64,000 nt of DNA from positions 434,001 to 498,000 of the forward strand of contig JADLZK010001918.1 in assembly GCA_015847255.1 (NCBI GenBank), read 5' to 3'. The notes under the pieces are model-generated. The model did not search any database. It saw only the letters and a program-made list of their open reading frames with translations, and had not been told where the DNA came from. Position numbers and translations under genes: made by a program. Numbering within the stretch: the stretch's first letter is position 1; each line of letters begins with the position of its first letter. Shown piece by piece: positions 1 to 10,553 of the stretch. The DNA comes from Hyparrhenia diplandra (Eukaryota > Streptophyta > Magnoliopsida > Poales > Poaceae).

Positions 1-281
1 CAGCTACCTATATAGCCGTAGGAAGTAAACTGAGAATTCTGCTATCTATATATATAGGCGTAGCATATTAAGCATGCTGCCAGAATTCTCATTATAACCT
101 GCACCCCAATGCATTTACAATTTTGACAGAGGGAGTATTATAGAACATAGAAGACGTGACAATAAATATAAGGTACCTGGAATACATGGACTTGTAACAC
201 TAGTTTTTAGCCTGACCCAGAGTTCAATAAAAGTTGGAAGAATTTACAATTTGAATATCATCAATAAATAAAATTGGTGGG
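1..281. repeat. Partial type-2 unit fragment
   Basis: Short pieces match the type-2 units further right. CATTATAACCTGCACC followed by AATGCATT resembles 2625-2650 and 42140-42165, and GGAATACATG resembles 42230. No site or gene is visible. Confidence 0.4.
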
Positions 282-285
282 ATGA

Positions 286-312
286 TTTATATATATATAT
301 ATATATATATAA
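286..312. repeat. (TA)n microsatellite
   Basis: An uninterrupted alternating TA run separates the unit fragment from the gene-like fragment to its right. Confidence 0.9.
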
Positions 313-396
313 AGGTAGGGGTATGTAATTCTTTTAAGATTTCAGCCCCGCTGATCGAGACTACTGAGATTCTATGCCAATTTGTCACTGCTTCTG

Positions 397-527
397 TTAT
401 TCCTCTCTGTAGAACTGCTCAAGCTCCTGGATCTCTTCTTCCGAAGCATCATCAAGTTCTCTTCAGTTATGTGTTGTTGCCTCTCCAGCGACACCGTCTT
501 TTTGTCGACCTGTTTCCGAGTAACCAT
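397..527 (-). pseudogene. Possible captured coding fragment (acidic C-terminus)
   Basis: Reading the - strand, 527-460 is open and encodes MVTRKQVDKKTVSLERQQH followed by ITEE. After a one-base frame change, 459-397 encodes ELDDASEEEIQELEQFYREE and then a stop. The charged, helix-like composition and the terminal stop look like the end of a real protein. The frame change and the absence of other exons suggest a broken or captured fragment. I do not recognise the family. A chance open frame is possible. Confidence 0.3.
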
Positions 528-539
528 TGCTTGATGTGA

Positions 540-1128
540 GCGAAGGAAGCATTGTTGTCTTCATGGTCTGGATCTATAATCATTGCAATTACTTCACTCC
601 GAGCACAATTTAGTAGTTGATTAGTGGTTATGTCACAACAACATAAGTAAAATGGTAAAGTCTCAAATCAAGAGTAGGAAGGAATATATAAGCCAGGCTT
701 TCATTCATTCGCATGCCTCCTAGCTGTAGGGAAGCTAGATGGGTGAGCACCAAGATTACTGTTTTGACCCTACTTGCACCAATTCTTAATCTGAGAGGCC
801 CACTGCACACAATTCCTCTCTAAACAGCATGCAACTATGCCCATGAAAGCTACTGTGCTCCGTGTTCTCTGATGGACAACAGCTGTGCTAGCTGCCCTTG
901 GACATGTCGTGGTCGCCAACGCAGTTGTCAGTCATTCATTCTTTATTCCCACCCGTGAATCTCACAAATGGTGGGGAAAGTGGTGGAACTGTTAAATGAT
1001 GAGATACAACAATGATGATATAATTCGTAGATATGCTCGGATGTTAAATTTCTATTACAGTTGATCTCCCAGCCTATATCTTCATAATATTGGCTTCAAA
1101 ACCCGCACATTTGAAATGAGGAAGCACA
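540..1128. other. Low-information unit remnant
   Basis: No gene or boundary was found. The composition resembles the surrounding degenerate units, and a short open frame on the - strand (628-810) has no recognisable motif. Confidence 0.4.
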
Positions 1129-1915
1129 CATAATGCCTGGCACAAAGCCACAGACAAGCTACCATACAGGCCGGCCTTGCTAGCACAAGGACACAAATTA
1201 TTCAGGCTCAAGTATTAATGTGTTTGCTGTATGTAAAACTCCTGATGTATCTCAACCCCACGTATTAGAATCCTTTCGTGGCCAGGTCGTCTCCACTGAG
1301 TTCCCTTTGCCATGCTATATATATTTCTCGTCCTCATCAAGAGGCTGGTTGTTTTGGTTATATACTATTCTCACTGTTGAACCAGGAAGTAAGTGATTTC
1401 ACGTAGACAGGTTGATACGCCACGTTCAAAATGTGTGCAGCTAGATATATATATATGTAACAAGTAAACAGAGATTTATTTTGTGGTTTCATTGATTCAC
1501 CCAGCCACCAGGTAGTAGGTTACATACAAAACACATTATTGCAAATGGAGCTAGCTACCACGAGCATGTTGTTAGAATGGTCGTTATAATGTGCACCTAA
1601 TGCATCTAACGATATGTAATGTAACACACTCATTCTAAACCTCAGTTCACAAAATTCAAAAAAAAAAGAAGAAAAAATGCTACTTTGTTGACAGAGGGTG
1701 AGTCCGTATTATATATGTAGTGCGCGGCAAGACTCCTACTACGTGTCTGAAGACGCACAAAGAATAAAGATGTCCTGCTGCCTTGCTGGCACACACGGAC
1801 AGATGAGACTCAAGCTCATGATGTAACAAAGATTACCATTGATTTAACTTACAGCCATATATATTTTAGAACAGACCAGAAACCCATATTGATTGTGTTT
1901 TGAGAGCTGAGACCA
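1129..1915 (-). repeat. Type-2 unit, tandem copy 1
   Basis: This copy is closely related to 2164-2966 (offset about 1035 bp). Both start at CATAATGCCTGGCAC and end near the CAGACCAGAA block. It contains a diverged miR2118-like site at 1239-1260 (CTCCTGATGTATCTCAACC plus CCA) and, 55 bp to its right, CTATATATATTT (1315-1326), a TATA-like stretch. The same arrangement occurs at 41799. The right part (about 1560-1900) carries the type-3 block ending GCACAGACCAGAACCC. No ORF is conserved between the copies. Confidence 0.75.
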
Positions 1916-2163
1916 GAATCGGACGCCGACAGCTTCTGCGACCAGGGCCACCTCCCTGGACAACTCCTCTCATCCCTTCGCCCCTCGCTGGAGATCACCC
2001 TCGCGGCATCGTCACTGCCCTCAACTTGAGATGTCGACGGCTGCAGGGCCAGCATAGTCGACGGAGCGAGGGTTAGACGCCTCCCTCCTGGCATCCGGAG
2101 GTGGAGGACGGATGGACGCGGCCGCCGTGGCCACGCGCCGCGGTCACCGCCACCCAGCCTGGT
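1916..2163. other. GC-rich insert between the two type-2 copies
   Basis: About 250 bp of GC-rich sequence is present only between the two tandem copies. Its composition differs sharply from the AT-rich flanks, as expected for captured exon or transposon-core sequence. No terminal repeat or target duplication was resolved. Confidence 0.45.
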
Positions 2164-2966
2164 CATAATGCCTGGCACGAAGCCTCAAACAAGCTACCAT
2201 ACATGCCTTGCTAACACAAGGACACAAATTATTCAGGCTCAAGTATTAATGTCTCTGCTGTATGTAAAACCCCTGATGTCTCTCAACCCCACGTATTAGA
2301 ATCCTTTCGTGGCCAGGTCGTCTCCACCGAGTTCCCTTTGCCATGCTATGTATATTTGTCGTCCTCACGCAAGAGGCTGGTTGTTTCGGTTATATACTAT
2401 TGTCTGTGTTGAACCAGGAAGTAATTGATTTCACGTAAACAGGTGGGTATACCTCCTTCAAAATGTGTGCAGCTAGAAATATATTGGGGTAAAAAGTCAA
2501 CAGAGATTTATAGTGTTCTCATTGATTCACCCAGCCACCAGGTTGTAGGTTAAGTAGGTTACATTCAGAGCACATTATTGCAAATGGAGCTATAGCTACC
2601 ATGAGCATGTTGTTAGAATTGTTGTTATAACCTGCACCTAATGCATCTAATGTATGTAGTGTAACATACTCCTTTTAAGCATCAGCTAATAAAATTCAAA
2701 ACAAAAGATCCTATACTCTGTATGGTTTTTTGACGAAACTCCTACTCGTGTGATGACGCACAAAGAACAAAAATGACCTGCAGGCCTTGCTGGCACACAC
2801 GGAGAGGTGAGACTGAAGCTCCTGATGTATCAGATTGCCAACCTCTCCAGTATATTGTTACAGTTGATTTAACCCAAATTGAGACTCAAGCTCCTTGCTG
2901 GCACCATATATCTATAAGCACAGACCAGAACCCAAATTGATTGTCTTGACAGTCCAAACCAGAAAA
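2164..2966 (-). repeat. Type-2 unit, tandem copy 2
   Basis: This is the second copy of the 1129-1915 unit. Its site at 2270-2291 (CCCCTGATGTCTCTCAACC plus CCA) keeps C at position 11, where most type-1 sites have A. A second, type-3 site lies at 2819-2840 (CTCCTGATGTATCAGATTG plus CCA). The TATA-like element corresponding to 1315 has decayed to CTATGTATATTT near 2345. Confidence 0.75.
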
Positions 2967-3249
2967 ATGATGGATCTACACCTACTTGATCAATCCAAGA
3001 TGCGCACAGTCTCTGCAAATTTGCCCAAAGGCTCATCCCAAATTTGCGCAATGCTGGACGTTTGTGCTCAGACTGTTCCACAATAAACCTAGGATGAACC
3101 GAGGAACCCAAACACATAGAATCTACCACTAACAACCTACATGTTGACGCCACATTGATCCCGGATAACACACCAACAAGGTCTAGATCGCCCGTGCTGC
3201 CATGGATCTTGGCGCAATTGCAAAGCAAATCGAATGGATGTTCAAACCT

Positions 3250-3857
3250 AGGCATGGCCAAAAGAAATGAATGAATACGCTATGAATACCATAGCCCTTG
3301 GCAGCTTGACGTCCGAGCACCTATTTGCTAGATTGGTCAACCAAATCAAACATTCGACATGCCCTTGGGGAAATTTGTAAATACCAGGGCTAGCCTGGTT
3401 GTTGCTGTGTTGGACCCTGGATGAATTTACACATATTAATTATATACCTAAATCTTCAGCTGCTGAAATTTCATTGTACGCTGAGTAATTGAAGGGGAAA
3501 CAAGAAACCGGATACAGAACAGAGCAATAAATGCAAGTAAGTTTAGTTCCTCTGGCGGAAGCCATAAACATAGTTCTTTTGTGTTTTCTTCACTGGATGA
3601 CTGAACCAAATTCCCAGCCTCGGAATTCCAGCAAAGCCAACAATCTACATTGCAAACTCGATGCTTAACTTCTGATGCATCCCATTCCCATCGTATTAAT
3701 AGACAACTCTTCAGTGGTAACCATTGAATTCCTCCTGTGTCCACCCATCCGAGTCATCGCCTCTCTAGTTTCAAACTAGTCCACTCCATAGGTGTGGTGG
3801 TGTGTGAATTATAGTTTTTCTTGTGTGTTTGCACGTTGCAAATAGGAAGTGGCAAAT
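3250..3857 (-). ncRNA. Candidate PHAS-like locus A
   Basis: A leftward unit. The site is 3669-3690 (core CTGATGCATCCCATTCCC), with C at position 4 and TT before it. CTATGTATAG at 3887-3896 is the presumed - strand TATA box, which puts the start near 3857 and the site about 170 nt from the 5' end. The body to the left holds the shared blocks TCTGGCGGAAGCCATAAAC and CCCAGCCTCGGAATTCCAGC. No ORF is conserved. If the site is cut, phasing would start at 3678 and run leftward in 21-nt steps. Confidence 0.5.
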
Positions 3858-4497
3858 ATGTTTTTTCTGTCATCGAAATGGCGCAGCTATGTATAGAGTG
3901 TTACCCTTGAGCCGCTGTAATAAATGCTAAAATAATGGCCCTTCGATGTTCCTACATTCCTAGAGTACGTATGTTGAGTCGACAGCATGATCTAGTCTAG
4001 GTAAATGCTAAAAAAAATCCTTATTCTGCTATCCCCTGCACTTCTTAATAACTTGATTGATATTTTTTCTTCATCTGAAGGGACCCATCTATGCGAGATT
4101 TAATCATCCCAGCATCATGACACAGGTCTAATAACTGGGCACATATGATAGCATATTTTGGCTAATTATTAATTCAATGATACATGATACACAGTAGATC
4201 ATGGGGCAAAGCCAGGTCAAAACCGACCTGGTGCACACTCGGAATACATATACATTTGAAAGGAAATACATGTAAAATTCGAGACAAATATTAGTAAACT
4301 TTATTTTACCATGGTACAAGTGCACCAGGGAAAGCCAACGTGGCTTTGCTCCTGTACATGATCTGGTGAACAACACTATAATTTGATAGGGGCCACGCCT
4401 AGCATCCAGGTGTTCCATTGTCACTGATGAGTCGATGACTGGTTAATTAAAACTGAAAGTCATTCTCCAAGCCACGTTAGTTACTAGTCATCTGGCA

Positions 4498-4569
4498 GAA
4501 TTCCATACTCAACTTTCTCAAAAAAAAAAAAAAAAAAAAAAAAAAGGAGAAAAGAATTCCATACTCAAC
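4498..4569 (+). mobile_element. Poly(A)-only micro-retroposon with 16-bp duplication
   Basis: GAATTCCATACTCAAC occurs at 4498-4513 and again at 4554-4569. Between the copies lie TTTCTC, about 26 A residues and GGAGAAAA. A direct duplication around a poly(A) run is the mark of a severely 5'-truncated retroposon inserted by target-primed reverse transcription. Two similar insertions occur at 30360 and 55962. Confidence 0.65.
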
Positions 4570-4574
4570 AGACC

Positions 4575-4710
4575 ACACATATTCTCCGTTGCTTTGCTGC
4601 ACAGCACAATACTGTACAGTCCCAATTTTGGAATAACAGCGAACCCAACATGCACATTTTGGTTACCGCTGAATCCTGAGGTACGCGGCTCCTGATGCAT
4701 CCCATTCCTA
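4575..4710 (-). ncRNA. Candidate PHAS-like locus B, body half (split by Helitron)
   Basis: The site at 4689-4710 has CTCCTGATG then CATCCCATTCCTA. It is the copy closest to canonical grass miR2118, differing at positions 1 and 11 only. The unit stops exactly at 4710, where the Helitron begins, and resumes at 13127. The body shares AACCCAACATGCACA and TTGGTTACCGCTG with locus Q. Confidence 0.5.
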
Positions 4711-4869
4711 TCAGTACTAGCTATAAAAGAGCGAAGGATTTGGGTGCCACATGTCTCAATCTCATCCGTCCGATTAGGCTAACGATCGCGATCCGATGGT
4801 TATCTAGGCATGACGAACCTTAGGTTACAGGGTGTTTCGCTCAACCCGTGAAATAGCCGCGCGTATCTA

Positions 4870-5300
4870 ATCGAACCTCCCAAACGCCGTGCAAAAATCC
4901 CGAAAGGCCGTGATAGTCCCACCGGCGAACATCTCCTCCTCTTCATTCCCTCCCACCGGTGCAGAAACTCCCTCCCCTGCCCTCCCGCTGCAGAAACTCC
5001 CTCACCAGACTCTCATATCGAGCGGTTGCTTTCCTCGTGGATTCGAGGGTCACGGCAACAGTGGCGCCTGGCCCGTTCCCCCACGGCAGCGGCAACTTGC
5101 GGATCAGTCCACCGTAGCCCCGCTTCCCACTCGATCCGGGCGACGCCCATGCCGGTACCTCCTCCACGCCCTCTGAACCCTCTGAAGATCCTGATGTGGT
5201 GCTCCCTTCATTGCCAGTTCGTTGGTGCATGTAATCTAGGTAGTACATGCGTGTGCAGTTTAGAGATCTCCCATAATTCCCATCGATCCATGCATGCCTC
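4870..5300. other. GC-rich sequence inside Helitron, probably captured gene leader
   Basis: A GC-rich stretch with several overlapping short open frames on both strands, followed by AT-rich sequence with a pyrimidine tract and TTTTTCTACAG near 5420-5433. This looks like the first exon or leader plus first intron of a captured host gene. No protein motif is recognised. Confidence 0.35.
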
Positions 5301-5556
5301 TGTCTGTCATCGATGAGTGAACAGGTGACCAGGTGAAGAATCTGATTTCTGTTCGTATATGCAACTGGAGTATACGTGATGACTGCATCTGATCTGATTG
5401 GTCATGCTATTTTTTTTTTGTTTTTCTACAGTCAGATGCCTATCCAACTCCTCTGTTTCATCTGATTTGTGCAGAGTAATATTTAGTTGCACACAGGCAT
5501 CGATTATGAATTTATATTTTGTTGTGTCGATCTGCTTGGATTGGGTGGGTTATTTC

Positions 5557-8500
5557 GGAAAAACTGGGGTAATGAGCGTGCCGTACGGACGCGACGCACG
5601 GCTCTCCGCACGATGGCTGCAGCGTGGCCACATGACGATCGAACGCCTCTATCCTCTCGGCATGCCGCGACGCTGCATCGGCTCGCCGATTGCATGCGAT
5701 CCGCTGCGACCGCTCCATCGCAGCGCCTCCCCGCCGCGCACGAGGGCTGCTATCGCCGGCTCCGCATCTGAGTTCGCCGCGCGCCGCCGCCGCATTGCCC
5801 ACGCATCAGATTCCAGATCACGGCACGAGAGGCACGGGACTCCCATACGCCGCCATATTGCGCCGCATCCTAGTTGCTGCGACCGTCCGATTGCATAGCC
5901 CATGGCGCACGAGCGGCGCGACGGATCCATACTCGACAAGAGCCACATGGATGGAGGTGAACAAGAGGCTGTTCACACAGCCGCAGCCGAGGCGCTAGGG
6001 CGGCGCGCGGCCGGGTCGAACCGCTGTTGGAGCACGCTGATCCATCGCCGCGTCGTCTTCAGGTAACTGATTGCGCTTCTCCTCGCTTTGCCATGTCTTA
6101 ATCATCGTTCTATCATCATCGGTCATCGTTCTATCATCATCGCTCCATGTGAGGATCATATTACTTATTAGACCTTATGATGTAGATTAAATGTTCCATC
6201 CTTGATTGACAATGTCGGTGGCGATCGTGGAGAAGAAGAACAAGAAATAACCCATGTTGGATCGTTGAAACTGAAGTGTGTAACGAGGTAAATTGAGTAA
6301 AAAAATAGTAGAGTTTATATTAATTCATTTTATTATACTTGATCCGAATGTCGTATTTTTATTAATTAATTTGTTTTATTGAAAATTCATATGTGCAGCA
6401 GGTGATTGATAAATCCGGATTACATTTGATCGGACGAGAAGTTGGAATGACGTTTGAATCTGAGAAAAAGGCTTATGATATGTACAACGATTATGCAGAG
6501 AGGTTGGGTTCAGTGTAAGAAAAAGCTCGACAAAGCGTCGTCCCGATGGCGATTTAAGTCGAAATTTATGGTTTGCAACCGGGAAGGGTATCGAAGGAAT
6601 GAACAATCACAAAAGGATATTACAAGGACCGGTTGTGATGCTCGTGTTCAGTTTAGTATCAGCAAGGAAAATGTTTGGACAAAGGCAAAAGGTTGTACTA
6701 GAGCATAACCATTATCTTGCTAGTCCAAATAAGAAACATAAGCTAAGGTCCCAACGAGAGGTTATAGAAGCTGATAGACAATTAATTGGGCAGATACGAC
6801 AGGCTGGAATGAAGCCAGGACAGGTTTTTGATTTCATGAAGGAGCATTATGGAGGGGAAGACAAAATACCATTTTCCAAGAAAGATTGCTATAATGAGAT
6901 TGGTCGCGAGCGCCGACAATACTTAGAAGCCAATGATGCACAAACCTTATCTGGATATCTGAGAAATAAACAATTACAGGATCCTACTTTTTTTTATGCC
7001 ATTCAGGTGGATAAGGAATCTGGCCGTATAGCAAATTTCTTTTGGGCAGATGGCCAGTCTATTATGGATTACAAGTGCTTTGGTGATGCTGTGTCCTTCG
7101 ACACCACATTTCAAACAAATAAATTGTCGGCGCTCCGATTCTTGGCTGCAATCACCACAAGCAAACTATCATCTTTGGGTGTGCACTTATATTTGATGAG
7201 ACTATTGAATCATTTGTTTGGCTATTTGAGACCTTTCTAGCAGCCATGTCTGGAAAGCACCCAAGCACAATTTTCACAGATCAAGACGCGGCAATGGCAG
7301 CAGCAATTTCTTTTGTGTTCCCAAATACAGCTCATCGGCTTTGTTTGTGGCATATTTGCTTAAATGCTGCTAAACATCTTGGTCATGTGATTAATGCATT
7401 GAAGAACAAGTTGAAGGACAAGTCAGAGGACATAGCAGAGGAGAATGCAGAAGACATATTAGAGGAGAAGGAAGAAGATGTGTCAGATAACAAGTTCTGG
7501 AAAGAATTCAAAAGTTGTATCTATGAAGATAGGGCAGAGATTTACTTCACACAGAAATGGCATGAATTGTTGGCTAAGTACAACCTTGAGAATAACTCAT
7601 GGATGGCAAACCTATATAGTTTGAGGGCAAAGTGGGCTGCGGTATACCGTGACTCATTTACAAAGAGATATGAACTCGACCCAACGGAGCGAAGGTATGA
7701 ATAATGTCTTCAAAAAAGATTTCAGTAGGACACTCGGCCTTTCGTAACTCCTTGTAGAATGTGAGAATGTTGCAGTTAGTTTAAGGTCAAACGAGTTGGA
7801 TGCTGATTTTCAGTCCACGTCGAAAGACACCCAGTTCCGTACATTCCAAATCTACCAATGTTGAAGACTGCAGCTGAAAAATATACAAGGAGAATGTATT
7901 CAGAGTTTGAGGAAGAATTTAAAAGACAACTTACATTGTCTTGTGAATTGTTGGAAGCTGTAGGGACAAACTTGACCTTCATTGTTAAGTATATGCAATC
8001 GATCGTGGAGCAACAGTAGTATTGAATAAAGAAGATTTGACCATTACATGCTCTTGCCAAATGTTTGAATGCATAGGTATGTTACTATTAAAGGATATTC
8101 TTATTACATTGTGCATCCGTAAAAAATATGTTATTTAAATTGGCAACTATATTTTACAGGTTTATTGTGCAAACATGCTCGAGGGTGTACAATACGAATC
8201 AAGTCTATGATTTTCCATCGCAATATATACTACCTAGATGGACAAAAAATGCTAAAAGTGGATTTTACATTCGTAAAACCAGAACCGAGGAGGTAGATTT
8301 GAAAACACAGGCTGCACTTCTATCTCGGCAGCCACATCTCTTGCATTCAAGTGTTCATCATCAAAAGAACTAATTCATAAGACCTTGAGAAAATCATGCA
8401 TGACTTCAATTTGGAAGCAGATACTTATCTAAGCAAGGCACGTGAAAAAAACAATGAGATTTCCCCCTGCTCCTAATGAATGTGATCGACAACCACCAAA

Positions 8501-9548
8501 TGGTGTCATATCATTCAAAATTCCTCAAGTAATAAAGGGTCCACGAAGACACGGCATAAAAATATTGTTGAAAAGAACACAACAAAGAAGAAGAAGAAGG
8601 GTGCCCAAAAGAAAGGTAAACGACCTGTTCAATACTTATTCTCACTGTGTAAAGTTTATTTTAAACAATCTATTGATATATATATTGCATTGTAGGTGAA
8701 GTTCCGAACATAATGATGTACAAACAAGAGATGAACGTGATGTGGCACCCCAAATAATTGTAAGACACCACCTATTCTCATAATTTATTCCCTTATACAA
8801 ATAATTTTTTAACACTTTATTGTGATGACACAGAAAGTAACGTTGGGTCATCTTCGGCCTTGGTTGGTTCTTTCGTTCAAGGTGGATATGCTCATTCCAT
8901 GATGCCGGACTTCAATTATTTTGTAAATCCTTCGCAATGGCCACTTCGTACATGCCGGGAGGATACACAAGAATGGGAGACGATCAAGATGTTACATCGC
9001 AAAGTGTCGCTAGAGAGTTACAATTTGATGGAGAGCAAAATCATGAATCAAAATCTTGAATCTATGTAACCGTCTTTTTTGTTTATGGGAAGATGCTACA
9101 ATAGCATGACTAAAGTTTAAATTTGTTGGAATTATAACAAAGCTATTTTGTTCTTCGTCTATGAAATATGTGTATCGGTTTGACTAAAGTTTAAATTTGT
9201 TGAAATTATTACTATGCTATTTTGTTGTTCATCTATGAAATATGTGCTATTTCGATTATGTGCTATTTCGATTGAACATTGAAGCCAGCAGCTACGCTGC
9301 CTTCAGAAAAAAAAAATGTGATCATATGCATACAGCTCTTGCGCATACAACAAGAGTGAGCCGTACGGAGCCTACATGCAGAGCAATGATCGTAGCCGAG
9401 GACAGGTGAACGATCCGAGCCGAGGGGCCATGCGGAGCCGACCTGCACTGCAGAGCCGACCTGCACGACGTTGACGGAAGGCACTCCCGATCCAATGAAA
9501 CGCGTCCACGTCAGAGCCGTACGGTTTTTTCCGTACCCCAGTTTTTCC
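5557..9548 (+). mobile_element. MULE carrying a FAR1-type transposase
   Basis: The ends are inverted: GGAAAAACTGGGGTA at 5557 and its complement ending at 9548, with GCCGTACGG close inside each end. The flanks GTTATTTC (5549-5556) and GTTATTTT (9549-9556) are a probable 8-bp target duplication with one mismatch. The left 400 bp is GC-rich. The single coding region is a decayed FAR1/FHY3-like transposase. It lies inside the Helitron, so it inserted later or was carried with it. A short relative with similar ends is at 40285-40651. Confidence 0.8.
6400..9069 (+). pseudogene. FAR1/FHY3-related MULE transposase, decayed
   Basis: Domains appear in the usual order. About 6430-6720 is a FAR1 DNA-binding region (VGMTFESEKKAYDMYNDYAE, then MVCNREGYRR and VLEHNHYLA in other frames). 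About 6990-7640 is a MULE transposase domain with AVSFDTTFQTNK (first Asp), TIFTDQDAAMAAAI (second Asp) and LCLWHICLNAAKHLG. About 8040-8180 is a SWIM zinc finger, CSCQMFECIG joined to LLCKHARG across an intron with GTATGT and TTTACAG ends. The tail, with YAHSMMPDFNYF, ends in a stop at 9067-9069. Frame changes near 6515, 7125-7240 and 7704-7770 and internal stops break it. FAR1-family proteins are MULE-derived; this one is inside an element and is a transposase relic rather than a host light-signalling gene. Confidence 0.85.
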
Positions 9549-10553
9549 GTTATTTTTTCTTTTGATTTGATTTGAGGGGGTTTGTTCGCATCACTGCTGC
9601 CACAAGAGGAGAGACCGAGTTCTGCGATGGCACAAGAGAGGGAAGGGCACAAGCTACTTACTTCTTTTTAACCTTTGCCTCCGTGAAGTTCCAAAACAAT
9701 CATTGCTTAATCTTTTTTGTTGTTTTAAATTACTTCCTTTTAACCTGGAGGAGGTGAGGGTGGTCTGAATTCTTCATTACCACTTGCTGTCAGTTCCTTT
9801 TTTGATGGCCAGTATCCCAGCGTATTTGCTACCGGACCGTGCCACTACTAGCTGCTAATAGCAAAAAAAAATGTGTGAACAATGTAGCATGTTGCAAATA
9901 AGCCAGAACGAAATTAAGTGTTGCAGTTCCTAAGAGTGTAGGAGCATATTGCCATCTTAATATGTGTCTAAACATTTGACCTGTGTGCTTTGTTTTTTGT
10001 TATGTTGCAAGCATTATTTATCTATGTGGCTTTAGTGAAACAACCATTGTTTATCATTTATTCCAGGTGGGCTATGCTGATGGAATTGATGAGAAGAAAA
10101 GAAAGCTTAGTGAAATGGTGGACGCCCTAAATAAAAGCAGGTATCTGTTTGTGCCATTACTTATGTTTCAGGTTAGTTTAAAACAAATGAAAAATTTCTG
10201 CATATTTGTCATCTGAATAAGTACTAGGTAATGAAAGATAGTGCCCAATTTACCATTCTGTATTTAATTTGTCCATTTTATCATTGGCAATAGTAATTCA
10301 ATAAGAAAAATCTTTTATGAAATTTACTTGTCAATTTTGACCTGGATGGATCGCTCTATCATGAGATGCTTTGTTTGACAGGAAAAATCTCTTCTCGCTG
10401 TCTCTGAACCTTAATTTCATTATTGCAATAGAAATGGGAAGATCCTCGGTCAGGAAAAAAACAGGAAAACCTTACCACATTTTTTTTTTTTTTTTTTTTT
10501 TTGGCAGAGAATGTAGAGGTTGAATATGTTCTTCAACGTACATGGTTTGATTG
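9549..10553. other. Helitron interior between MULE and solo LTR
   Basis: AT-rich sequence with a 23-base T run near 10480-10502 and one exon-like island (10067-10140). Apart from that exon I see no gene. Confidence 0.5.
10067..10140 (+). pseudogene. Orphan exon captured in Helitron
   Basis: A 74-base open segment is bounded by TTATTCCAG before it and GTATCT after it, which fit a splice acceptor and donor. It encodes VGYADGIDEKKRKLSEM and then VDALNKS. The lysine/glutamate-rich sequence and clean splice borders suggest a true exon of a host gene. I cannot name the parent. Helitrons commonly pick up such exons. Confidence 0.45.

Noticed and set aside
5398..5998. Open frames of about 100-166 codons at the left end of the MULE
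   Set aside because: They cross the terminal repeat of the MULE and its GC-rich subterminal region, so they are not genes.
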